From NCBI RefSeq assembly GCF_028473665.1, contig NZ_CP098774.1, positions 5,389,501 through 5,453,500 on the forward strand: a stretch of 64,000 nt of DNA. The letters are read 5' to 3'. Source of the stretch: Sphingomonas sp. QA11 (lineage in GTDB: Bacteria > Pseudomonadota > Alphaproteobacteria > Sphingomonadales > Sphingomonadaceae). How positions within the stretch are numbered: position 1 is the stretch's first letter; every line of letters begins with the position of its first letter. The position numbers and the translations under genes are program-made. Under the pieces are notes generated by a model. It worked only from the letters and a program-made list of their open reading frames with translations. It was not told the DNA's origin and made no database searches. Below are positions 18,427 to 25,662 of this stretch, piece by piece.

Positions 18427-18831
18427 TTATCGATGACCCCGTCTCACGATCGTCGTGCCCGCACCGTAACTGGCACCGTAGATATCGATGACATATCGAT
18501 GGCCGGGCACCAGTGCCTCGTCGGATTCGCCGTGATAATGAGCCGGGATTTCGGGGTAGATGATCTTATTTTTGCATTTGTCATCGTCCAGCCCCGAGTC
18601 GCGATTCACTGTCCAAATGTGCGGCGAGTCGATTTCGTCTTTTCCGTCTACAAGCTTGATGATGTTGACAGTGTAGATGCACGGCGGGTGGTCTGTCCCG
18701 TCGGCTGATGCGATTACGATGCGGCCATCGTCCAGTTGCGTGACGGTGATTTTCACCGCAAACTGGCAGGACGAAAGGCATAAAAGGGCTGCTCCGGAAA
18801 GCAGCGAAAGCCCAGGATGTCTAAAAGCCAT
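18427..18831 (-). CDS. Putative immunity lipoprotein (HPPCI family)
   Basis: 134 residues. Signal segment with lipobox LCLSSC, then a small beta-rich domain with DGTDHPPCIYTVNI. A paralogue with DNPPCIESIHI lies at 38302-38697 and a decayed one at 17891-18304. The start codon lies inside the last codons of the upstream toxin tail: ATG at 18831, toxin stop at 18821-18823. This shared overlap and the lipoprotein signal fit a periplasmic immunity protein against the HExxH toxin. Function is inferred from position; no family name is known to me. Confidence 0.75.
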   Translation of the reverse strand: MAFRHPGLSLLSGAALLCLSSCQFAVKITVTQLDDGRIVIASADGTDHPPCIYTVNIIKLVDGKDEIDSPHIWTVNRDSGLDDDKCKNKIIYPEIPAHYHGESDEALVPGHRYVIDIYGASYGAGTTIVRRGHR

Positions 18832-18952
18832 ATATGCCCGACCCTTTCAGACGCGCTTCAAGCCGGCGCCGTTCAGCCAATGTTGATGGATTGTTGGCCG
18901 CGCGCAATGCCGCATAATCACCGGCCGTCTGGGCTTGCTCTTCGATGGTCTC
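18767..18952. repeat. Direct repeat, copy 2 (partner 18241-18425)
   Basis: See the partner copy. Here both the toxin tail and the immunity start are intact, so this is probably the older copy. Confidence 0.9.
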
Positions 18953-19351
18953 GTTGTCGAATGTACGGCTCCGCTTATCATATCTGTATACCGCATCCCG
19001 ATCAAAACCCTGATCGAGGGATGGGCCGAACACCAGTTCATCGGTGACGTACCGATCGCCAAAATTCTTGAAGCCAAGGCGCTGATTTTGCGCGACATGG
19101 TAAAATTCGTGTATGAGGGTCTTTAGGCTTCGGTCAGTCTTTGAAAAATCGCTACGATAATGCCATAATAAAGCGCTTATTGCACGTGTCGCGTTACTTG
19201 TATTTCGCGGCTTCGATTCAGTCCATCAATGGAAAATAAAATAAACGATCTTAATTTGAAATATACTGATGCCTGGATATCGATTATTTATCACACAATC
19301 TGGTGTCGGAATAACGGTGTCGGGGGTGTTTAAATTCACCATTTTGTGCAT
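18821..19351 (-). pseudogene. Orphan toxin module with HExxH zinc-protease motif
   Basis: The frame runs from an ATG at 19351 to TAG at 18821 but is broken by a TGA at 19226-19228; the part after it, about 134 codons, is clean. It contains LKTLIHEFYHVAQNQ, a HExxH motif encoded at 19097-19111, then DELVFGP and EEQAQTAGDYAALR, which could supply the third zinc ligand. The N-terminal delivery domain of the long toxins is absent, so this is a displaced C-terminal module. It is coupled to the immunity lipoprotein gene by an 11-base overlap. The DNA before 19226 is AT-rich. Confidence 0.68.
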
Positions 19352-19370
19352 TATTGTCGATTCGTCGTTG

Positions 19371-20138
19371 TCACTTGGTGAATCTGATAGGATCTGTGCC
19401 CGGGTCACTTGGTCCGGATTTGCGCGCAGAATCCGAACAGCGACGGTTCGCGATCGACTTCACGACATCGTCGACCCTAAGACCGCGTGGGGCGAGGATG
19501 CCGCTCTTCCTCACCACGCCCCACGGATGGGCTTCAGTCGCGATGCTGCCGTCTGCACGGGTTTCCAAGTCGGACGATTGTAACCACCAGGCATCCGCGG
19601 CGTCATAGCGGATCGGACGCAATAGCTTCTCGTAATCGGGGGGCGGGTTGAGATCGTCGGCCTCGGGGGGCGGAGCGAATGGCGCTGTCACCGGGATGAC
19701 GAAGCTGCCATCCCTGCTACGCACGAGGCTATCGGACATCTCGACGATACGGTATCCGCCCGATCCGTCCGACTTGAGATAGAACAGGAAATATCGGATG
19801 CGGCTATTGTAGCGGGTATGCAGCCCCGTGTTGATGGTGACGGTCGATCCGGCCAACCGTCCGGCCATCACTTCTTCAACATCGAAAGTAATGCGAACCG
19901 GCGAGCGAAGAATGATGCCTTCCCCATCGGGGACTGGGAGCCAGTGGTATCGTGGCGCACTGGCAACCAGCGCCACGTCGAAGCATGGCAGGGTCCCTGC
20001 ATCAGTGGACGGCGCTGCCCGCGGTTTGACGGGCTCGGATAGGCTAGCCTGCTGGAGCGCCTTGCCAGAAGCTTGGGGAGCTGCCCAGGCTGCCAGGGTC
20101 AACCCCAAGATAATCGCTATTCCCGCCGGCTTGCGCAT
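19371..20138 (-). CDS. Putative periplasmic immunity protein following a JAMM-like toxin relic
   Basis: 255 residues. Signal peptide MRKPAGIAIILGLTLAAWAA, then an unassigned soluble domain with PCFDVALVASAPRYHWLPV and a beta-rich middle (VTINTGLHTRYN). It starts a few bases after the end of a decayed JAMM-like toxin tail (20590-20142), the same position that immunity genes hold elsewhere in this locus. It has no obvious sequence relation to the lipoprotein following the intact JAMM-like toxin. Immunity role is inferred from order and export signal. Confidence 0.68.
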   Translation of the reverse strand: MRKPAGIAIILGLTLAAWAAPQASGKALQQASLSEPVKPRAAPSTDAGTLPCFDVALVASAPRYHWLPVPDGEGIILRSPVRITFDVEEVMAGRLAGSTVTINTGLHTRYNSRIRYFLFYLKSDGSGGYRIVEMSDSLVRSRDGSFVIPVTAPFAPPPEADDLNPPPDYEKLLRPIRYDAADAWWLQSSDLETRADGSIATEAHPWGVVRKSGILAPRGLRVDDVVKSIANRRCSDSARKSGPSDPGTDPIRFTK

Positions 20139-20141
20139 CTT

Positions 20142-20590
20142 AATGTGTTTCCTGCTTCGCTTTCTTGACCTTCGGGGTGAGGTATTTCTCTTGGGCCGAC
20201 GTCAGATTGTGCCGGATAGTCGAAGCTTGCGATTTGGTGGCTACCGCTAAGGGGCGCCGTGAAAATCAATTGACCGTCGATCATTTCATGTCACCCGTTG
20301 GTGCTATGATAAATCTTCGCCATCTGGATGCTATATCTTCACAGCGCCTTAGTATATCCCATCCCTCCCCAGCCGAAACATCGTCTAGCATCCCGTCGTT
20401 TCCTTTGGTCCCCTTTTCTCGGGTTACATATGACCGTGCATGCCAAAGATCGGAATGTCAGGTCCCGATGGCTGGCCCCGGCCCCGCCATCTGTCCGATC
20501 GGCGTGAGCAGTTCGCCGGGTATCGTAATGCCAGTGGTGAGCGTGTGGGATGACGGTGCCGGGGGCAACGGCCCCTGATCCCCGGGGGCC
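20142..20590 (-). pseudogene. Decayed tail of a JAMM-like toxin
   Basis: Minus-strand fragments match the C-terminal domain of the toxin at 27237-25663: a block reading IFGMHGH against FGIHGHPSG, and HEMIDGQLIFTAP against HEMVEGQLIFTAP. A stop replaces the tryptophan before HEM, and at least one frameshift and another stop lie between. No N-terminal domain is present. One frame ends SAQEKYLTPKVKKAKQETH shortly before the next immunity gene. A relic of an orphan module. Confidence 0.65.
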
Positions 20591-20619
20591 CATCCTTTGC
20601 CGCCCGCTCTCATCAGTGG

Positions 20620-21333
20620 TTAAAAACGGCGCGGCGGGCGCTTTTCGTCTTTTGCAAAGGATGACGGCCGCTCGATCGTCAGTTCCCGGATCATCCGGCG
20701 CATCTCATCGTCGAGCCGCTCCGCGCACCGCGGGACCGGGTAGGCCGTGCAATCCGCCGTGCGGATCGCCTCCCAGCGTCGGGTCGCCTCCCGCGTTGAT
20801 ATCAAGTTGCTGATCGACTCACGCAGATCCGGTGTCCGGTCGATCCAGTCGAACAGGCCCCGCTCGCCCCGAACGGGCTTGCGCGGCGGCGGCACTTTGG
20901 CAACGCTGGTCAATATCTCGGCACGGCGGCGCGCAAAATCGGCATAGGTGGAAACGGCGCCAACCACGTCCGCGCGGGAATAATTTGCGTAATAGGCACG
21001 GTCCGCATTCTGCGCTTCCTGAAAGGCAGGGATCATCGCGGCGAGGAAACTGTCGCGACGCGTGCCGGTACGAGCGCGCGGCAGGAGCTTGTTATAGGCG
21101 TCGATCGCAGTGTCATCGCACGCCTCGAAAAGTTGCGGCGAATAGCCGCGCGTCTTGCAGTCCCCCCGACGGGTACCGATAGCCGTGATGGCCCGCTTCG
21201 CGCGCGCTATCGAAGGTGCGCTGGCGATCCTTGCCTTCGCAGCGGAAGCCACCGCCGCGACGGGTGAGAGGGTGATCGACACTGCAGCGGCAATGGCGAC
21301 ACAAACAAGGGTTCGTGTCCCTCTCCAGCGCTT
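20620..21333 (-). CDS. Putative periplasmic immunity protein, LprI-like
   Basis: 237 residues from the ATG at 21333, the start that gives a clean signal peptide (TLVCVAIAAAVSITLSPVAA). The mature part has spaced cysteines (GDCKTRG, EACDDTAIDAYNKLLPRA, TADCTAYPVPRCAERLDDEM). The pattern resembles the DUF1311/LprI fold known for periplasmic lysozyme inhibitors; this is a weak, by-eye assignment. It follows an orphan toxin tail and is preceded by a conserved promoter-like block. A cell-wall-hydrolase inhibitor would fit immunity in this place. A related C-terminal remnant lies at 22116-22244. Confidence 0.68.
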   Translation of the reverse strand, partial: KRWRGTRTLVCVAIAAAVSITLSPVAAVASAAKARIASAPSIARAKRAITAIGTRRGDCKTRGYSPQLFEACDDTAIDAYNKLLPRARTGTRRDSFLAAMIPAFQEAQNADRAYYANYSRADVVGAVSTYADFARRRAEILTSVAKVPPPRKPVRGERGLFDWIDRTPDLRESISNLISTREATRRWEAIRTADCTAYPVPRCAERLDDEMRRMIRELTIERPSSFAKDEKRPPRRF

Positions 21334-21374
21334 CATCGATCCCGCTCCCGACCTATATCGTCTCCACGACAAGT

Positions 21375-21389
21375 GATCTCTTTTTGTTC
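21375..21389 (-). promoter_or_regulatory. Near-SOS box before the LprI-like gene
   Basis: Plus strand reads GATC-TCTTTTT-GTTC; the alphaproteobacterial LexA box is GTTC-N7-GTTC, so there are two mismatches in one half. On the minus strand TTGAC lies seven bases before the GAAC half. An almost identical block sits before the immunity gene at 22825. LexA control is possible but not shown. Confidence 0.4.
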
Positions 21390-21437
21390 TGGTTGAGTCA
21401 ATAGCCGGGCGAGCCGTTCCGACAGCGTGCCGCGACC

Positions 21438-21912
21438 CTATTTCGGCCGTCCGTACAAGTTGCTCGTCGGGGGAGTCGTCACCTTTTCCGGATCGTACAT
21501 ATAGTCCGTCACGTTGATGAGATCGTCGGTATATTTGTGCATGAAGGCACGGTACGCAGTGCTGAGATCCGGGCCGTAATAAGTGAGCCAATACTGCCTT
21601 TCGTCGGGCGGCACATTCTGCTTCCAGTGCGATGCGCTCAGCGGTTTGCCCTGAAGAAAGTCAGTCGCACCCTCCAATCCCTCATGATGGGCAAGATAGG
21701 CATAACGCGCGAGCGCAGCGGGGGATTCGTCCAGTAACACCCCTCGCTTTCTCAGCCTGGCGAGATTGAATGCGGCATAATCGGCAGAGGGCGTTGATGG
21801 AATGATCGGCGTCGAAGCGGAGAGCAAGAAACGCCTGCTCATGCGTCGCCGCGATCTTGCCTTTCTTGTCGAGATAGCCGAGCCCGGTTGCAAGGTTCCA
21901 GTGACAGTGCAT
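21438..21912 (-). pseudogene. Orphan toxin tail, probable cell-wall hydrolase, frameshifted
   Basis: Two overlapping minus-strand frames together give one domain: WNLATGLGYLDKKGKIAATH...FDADHSINA from 21912, then SADYAAFNLARLRKRGVLLD, ARYAYLAHHEGLEGATDFL and DERQYWLTYYGPDLSTAYR to the stop at 21438. The frame changes near 21790. The AHHEG motif recalls, by memory only, peptidoglycan-degrading effectors of other secretion systems. No N-terminal delivery domain is present; the fragment begins at the 73-bp repeat. An LprI-like immunity gene follows. Confidence 0.6.
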
Positions 21913-21973
21913 TCATCTCGACTTGGGGTCGCCCACAGCCAGAGCTATGAAATGCACTGTTACCGGAAGTCCT
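21901..21973. repeat. 73-bp repeat with inverted ends, copy 1
   Basis: Begins GTGACAGTGCATT and ends near AATGCACTGTTACC, an inverted repeat with one mismatch. A second copy in the same orientation is at 25051-25124. Here its left end abuts a truncated toxin tail and its right side a beta-lactamase gene fragment. On the minus strand both copies encode a tail of the type TVH-IALAV-D-KSR-stop, so they may instead be the end of a lost gene. Confidence 0.7.
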
Positions 21974-21986
21974 TGTCACCGGAAGT

Positions 21987-22058
21987 CTTTGAATCGACTC
22001 TGCCCCGCGAGCCGTCCGATCGACGCCAGCAAATCGTCGCGCATCGCCATGCCGGTGG
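21987..22058 (-). pseudogene. Tip of the class D beta-lactamase gene, third copy
   Basis: About 70 bases match the 3' end of the intact gene at 27297-28139, including the codons for GMAMRDDLLASIGRLAG, but the stop codon is changed. It shows that the duplicated unit carried this gene end along three times. Confidence 0.75.
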
Positions 22059-22115
22059 AGATAACGGCGACACCTGCAACAGTCCTAATTCTCCCCGCTC
22101 TCCCTCATCAAGAGG

Positions 22116-22244
22116 TCAATGCCTGTTCGGCCCCCCGATTGCCTTTTTCGTAGCGCCAGTTCTGCAAGCGCGGGGCTTGGTTTTGTCGAGTGATGCCAGT
22201 TTCTTCATCATCTCGCGCATCGCTTCGTCCATCCGTAGCGTCAC
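22116..22244 (-). pseudogene. Remnant of an LprI-like immunity gene (42 codons)
   Basis: GTG at 22244 overlaps the stop of the preceding immunity gene and has AGGAG upstream. The product contains RMDEAMREMMKKLASLDK, which resembles the C-terminal part LDDEMRRMIRELTIERP of the LprI-like protein at 20620-21333. It therefore looks like the tail of a lost immunity gene. It could be translated by coupling, but a function is unlikely. Confidence 0.45.
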
Positions 22245-22825
22245 TTTATCTCCTCGACGATCACAGGTCCGTCGTTACAGGCGAGATGGTCGAGCCTCCG
22301 CCATTTCTCCACCTCCATGTCGGCACGCGTGATCATTACATCCGCATACACATCCGTCTCGGTGGCAACGCCAGGACGGACAATAACCCACACCTCCCGG
22401 ATATGCGCCATCCGGGGACAGCCACTATGGCGCGTATTTTCAAGCGCCTGCGTCAACCATTCGCGAGACCGGGGCCAATGCGGAAACAGATAGTTCATGG
22501 CCTGAAAGAAGGCGGGGGGAACCTCTACCCTAATCCTCGTCACTGCGTCCTCGGCGAAGTTGAACAGGATAGGATTCATCTCCATCCGATCGATTGGCGC
22601 TGGGGAGACTTCCGGCTCGATCTCGAAAATCAGGCAGTCCGGTCTTTGGTTCGTTCCATTGAGGCACGGGTTCATGCTTCGCAAAGCGGCATGCAACATG
22701 GTGGCTGGCCTGTCGATCCCGGGTGTCGCTGCGGCACTCTGTTTCGTCGGAACGAATGTCAAGGCGACGGACAACAGGGCAGCGCAAAGAGTCACAAAAA
22801 TTGCAGGCTGGGTTGTGGAACGCAT
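22241..22825 (-). CDS. Putative periplasmic immunity protein for the GH104 toxin
   Basis: 194 residues with a signal peptide (AIFVTLCAALLSVALTF). The mature part has three cysteines (NPCLNG, PDCLIFEIE, SGCPRM). The protein at 37483-38082, which follows the second GH104 toxin remnant, shows a similar cysteine layout and a related C-terminal half (FL-P, AL--I, YE/VW-I-R). This pairing of one immunity family with one toxin family is the main argument for the role. It lies 145 bases after the GH104 toxin gene, with a promoter-like block between. Confidence 0.72.
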   Translation of the reverse strand: MRSTTQPAIFVTLCAALLSVALTFVPTKQSAAATPGIDRPATMLHAALRSMNPCLNGTNQRPDCLIFEIEPEVSPAPIDRMEMNPILFNFAEDAVTRIRVEVPPAFFQAMNYLFPHWPRSREWLTQALENTRHSGCPRMAHIREVWVIVRPGVATETDVYADVMITRADMEVEKWRRLDHLACNDGPVIVEEIK

Positions 22826-22915
22826 AAATCGTCTCGCTCGTCAGAATACACTAGGCGTAAGGTCGCCTCCGAATCCTTCAGTCACCAGGCGGCCTGATTG
22901 CGCGATGAGAAGCAT

Positions 22916-22930
22916 GGTCTCTTTTTGTTC
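22916..22930 (-). promoter_or_regulatory. Near-SOS box before the GH104 immunity gene
   Basis: Plus strand reads GGTC-TCTTTTT-GTTC, one mismatch from GTTC-N7-GTTC, with the same seven central bases as the site at 21375-21389. On the minus strand it is preceded by TTGACC at the same distance as in the other copy. Together they suggest a conserved, perhaps LexA-controlled, promoter for immunity genes. Confidence 0.45.
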
Positions 22931-22970
22931 TCATTTGGTCAAGGAATATCTCTCAAATGCGAGCGGTGTC

Positions 22971-24707
22971 CTAAAAACCTTTCAGTCCGAAGGAGTGCCA
23001 TCTCAACGGCGATATGAAAGCTTGGGGGATTTCTTTCCGTGTCTTCCACGCCTGTTCAGCTTCGCGGAACTCCTTTTTGCGCGCGTTGAAGTGCTGGACG
23101 AACAGCGCGAGGAGGTCATTGAAGCGCACCGGAGTACGTTGGCGAGGAGGATTCGTGATGGGCCCGGCATCGGGTGCTCCCTTGCCGCCTGAATAGTAAC
23201 TATAGTCCTTTTCCGAATTCATCGGGATAGAAGCAAAAATCCTGGCAGCTATGCTGAAGGCGCCGCTCAGATTCCCCTTGAGGAGTTCGTCGATCGCTCC
23301 CTTCTGGGCAAGCTGCGTTATCGCGATGAGATCTTGGGTTGTCGGAGAAAAATCCTTGCGTGACCAAAGGTTGCCGCCAAAGTTCTCCCAATTGGGTTTC
23401 GTGATTTGATATCTGCCGATCGGTACGCGGCCATGGAATGTCGTGAGATCCGGTAGCTTTTCCTTGTTGGGGTAATGGGTCCGATAATACCCGTCGTCCT
23501 CCGTATCCTCGGTGCGAGCAAACACGTCGAGCAAAGCCTTCACTTCCGGAAGTGTATAAAGATAGCCAGCATTCTCTCTGATCTCTACCCTTACCTTGGA
23601 CGAGGTTTGTTCGGCACCTGGCGACCCGTCGGGGTAGGCGATATCGGGGCCAGCGAGAGGCTTAGGCTCCATTAACCAGGCTCGTTCTTCCGGTGTCGTC
23701 CGATAGTCACCATTGACGCCCCGGCCCGGCCCGCCAAAGCCGGTGTCGTAGGTCGATAAATTGGTGCCGAGCGGTGCCGCCGGCCGGTCATCGGCCTGTT
23801 TGGCCGCCGGGCGCATACGCCTTGCGGCGGCGCGCGCGCCTGCTGATTCGTTTATCCTTATTGGTGTAAGGCCTGTCGTGAACCCGCCAATCGACCCGTC
23901 ATCCTCAACCGGAGCGGCGGCATCGAACGGGGTTGGTTTCGTGGTGAAATGGACAGCCGGACTTGGCCGCGTCGAAGCATCGCCCCCATGATCGACCATG
24001 AACGCGGCGTTAGCAAGGTGCGGTGCACCCGCCGACCGCGTGCTACGGATATTCGCCTGCGCCGGATCGATCCCGTCGTCGATCGGCATCCCATTGAAAT
24101 TGATGTCGGCGGACGATTCGGGCGTTATAGCACCTTGCGCTCCCGATACGTCGTCCGGGGTGGCATCGTTGGTCATCGATGTTGTGGCTGGTGCGCTCGC
24201 CGCCAGCGACGGTCCGGACACGCTTTCAGGTGACGATCCGAGCACCTTGCATCCACCCGATTTCCACCACCGGATCGCCTGGTCGGCGGTGTAGGTGAAC
24301 GGCACCAGCCCCTCGGCGATCAGCGCATGGCCGAGATACTTATCGACCTCCTCATAGGTCGCGGCACGCTCGCCTTTGGTCACTTCATCGAGGTCGTCCA
24401 TCGTGCGCGACATCAGCGCCATTGCCATATAGCCGCCCTTGGGATGCCGCATGCTCAGATGGTCGGGCACCTTCCAGGTCGAAGGCGGTCCGTCCCAGGG
24501 TGAGGGCGGCGGGGCAGGCGGGCGCTCCGGGCGCGGGCGGGCGAGGTGCGCGTTCTCCTCGATGAAGCGATGCATCCATTGCTCGTCCGTCTCCTCCTCC
24601 GGTGCTGGCGGAGCATCGGGCGGGCGGTTCAACTCCGCCTCGCCCGGCGCGGTAACGGCGTCGGATGTGGCTGTAGCAAGGTCGTCCTGCGGGTCGGTCG
24701 GGATCAT
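22971..24707 (-). CDS. Polymorphic toxin: conserved N-terminal domain + GH104 (lambda endolysin-like) domain
   Basis: 578 residues from the ATG at 24707, six bases after AGGAGG. Residues about 36-156 form the region shared by all long toxins of this locus (ETDEQWMHRFIEENAHLARP, a Pro-rich stretch, then SMRHPKGGYMAMALMSRTMD and ATYEEVDKYLGHALIAEGL). A linker (about 157-385) holds short motifs FNGMPIDDGIDPAQA and AGAPHLANAAFMV. Residues about 386-500 match phage lambda endolysin in order: a start with ARTEDT (E400 the likely catalytic Glu), GRYQITKPNW, KDFSPTTQDLIAI, FASIP. By family such enzymes cleave the glycan strands of peptidoglycan. There is no signal peptide, so export needs a dedicated system. 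The immunity gene follows. Confidence 0.82.
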   Translation of the reverse strand: MIPTDPQDDLATATSDAVTAPGEAELNRPPDAPPAPEEETDEQWMHRFIEENAHLARPRPERPPAPPPSPWDGPPSTWKVPDHLSMRHPKGGYMAMALMSRTMDDLDEVTKGERAATYEEVDKYLGHALIAEGLVPFTYTADQAIRWWKSGGCKVLGSSPESVSGPSLAASAPATTSMTNDATPDDVSGAQGAITPESSADINFNGMPIDDGIDPAQANIRSTRSAGAPHLANAAFMVDHGGDASTRPSPAVHFTTKPTPFDAAAPVEDDGSIGGFTTGLTPIRINESAGARAAARRMRPAAKQADDRPAAPLGTNLSTYDTGFGGPGRGVNGDYRTTPEERAWLMEPKPLAGPDIAYPDGSPGAEQTSSKVRVEIRENAGYLYTLPEVKALLDVFARTEDTEDDGYYRTHYPNKEKLPDLTTFHGRVPIGRYQITKPNWENFGGNLWSRKDFSPTTQDLIAITQLAQKGAIDELLKGNLSGAFSIAARIFASIPMNSEKDYSYYSGGKGAPDAGPITNPPRQRTPVRFNDLLALFVQHFNARKKEFREAEQAWKTRKEIPQAFISPLRWHSFGLKGF

Positions 24708-24767
24708 GCGGTGCCTCCTGGAACGGGAGGTCAATTGCGCATGGTCGCGGCCGGTTTTGAATCGATC

Positions 24768-25067
24768 CTACCCCGCCAGCCGCCCGATCGACGCGAGGAG
24801 TTCGTCGCGCATCGCCATGCCGGTGGTCGGCGTGGGCAGGCCGGGGCCGGCCGCGAGCTTTGCGAACACCACTCGCCGCTTGGCCCCGCCGTCGGCCTTG
24901 TCCGCCCAGCCGACGAACCAGCCGAGCGGCTGAGTCCTGTCCTGATGCCCGTCCGGGGCGTTCAGCCAGCCGCTCCCGGTCTTGCCTTTGACGCGCCAGC
25001 CACCGCTGCCCTCGAACACCGGCAGGATCTCCTCGGTCAGCGCCGATTCCGGTGACAGTGCATTCAT
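24768..25067 (-). pseudogene. In-frame 3' fragment of the class D beta-lactamase gene
   Basis: A 99-codon frame: MNALSPES, then from ALTEEILPVFEG on almost identical to the C-terminal third of the protein at 27297-28139, including the KTGSGW motif. The serine active site (STFK) and YGN motif are missing, so it cannot hydrolyse beta-lactams. The join lies at the end of the 73-bp repeat. It stands upstream of the GH104 toxin gene just as the intact gene stands upstream of the JAMM-like toxin gene. Confidence 0.82.
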
Positions 25068-25124
25068 CTTGACTTGTGGTCGCTCACGGCCAGAGCTATT
25101 AAATGCACGGTCATCGAAAGTCCC
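25051..25124. repeat. 73-bp repeat with inverted ends, copy 2
   Basis: Begins GGTGACAGTGCATT and has AAATGCACGGTCATC at its right side. Same orientation as 21901-21973. Here the left end coincides exactly with the break in the beta-lactamase fragment. Both copies sit at rearrangement joints. Confidence 0.7.
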
Positions 25125-25223
25125 CGGTGTGTTTGGCCCCATGGATAACGGGGGATGGCGGTGCACGCCAATCTTGCACCTGTCATCGTTTCCTGAATGT
25201 TGCGGGATATCACGGGCTTGAGA

Positions 25224-25661
25224 TCAATTTTCTCTCGGGTCTTTCTTGTCTCGAACCAGCCCAGGATAGTGCATCTCCATATAGTCATCATCCAGGAACA
25301 GGCCGTTGTCTTTCTTGCACGCTGAAAGCGACCCCGCCCATGATCCCTTTTTGTAGATTCCCTTCAGCATCAGCCATTTGCCTTTCAGGTCGCGCCGCCT
25401 GTGCTGAAAGAAACGGGACGGGCCGATATTCAGGCAATTGGTGAGATCCTTGGGCGACTGCCGAACATGATCGCTCCACCAGTGCGACGTCGCCCAGACA
25501 TAACCGCCGACATAGATGGTCTTGCCGTCATACAGATCCGGACTGGCGTCGAATGTCTCGGGCGTTTTCGCACGGTCCGGGCGATCGGCGTTCGCCAGAT
25601 CATGCTGCCCCACGCAGCCCGCGGCGATCAGGCACAATGCGAGCAGGGCTGGTCTGTTCAT
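25224..25661 (-). CDS. Putative immunity lipoprotein for the JAMM-like toxin
   Basis: 145 residues. Lipoprotein signal MNRPALLALCLIAAGC, then a small domain with YDGKTIYVGGYVWATSHWW and a conserved-looking cysteine pair (NCLN, SACKK). The start lies one base after the toxin stop, with GGGAG inside the last toxin codons, so translation is coupled. A periplasm-facing lipoprotein made together with a peptidase toxin is the expected form of an immunity protein. The DGK-IYVGGYV pattern could be an OB-like fold; not certain. Confidence 0.76.
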   Translation of the reverse strand: MNRPALLALCLIAAGCVGQHDLANADRPDRAKTPETFDASPDLYDGKTIYVGGYVWATSHWWSDHVRQSPKDLTNCLNIGPSRFFQHRRRDLKGKWLMLKGIYKKGSWAGSLSACKKDNGLFLDDDYMEMHYPGLVRDKKDPREN

Positions 25662-25662
25662 G

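Noticed and set aside
21901..25124. The 73-bp repeat as an insertion sequence
   Set aside because: Only two copies seen, no transposase and no target duplication visible; reported as a repeat only.
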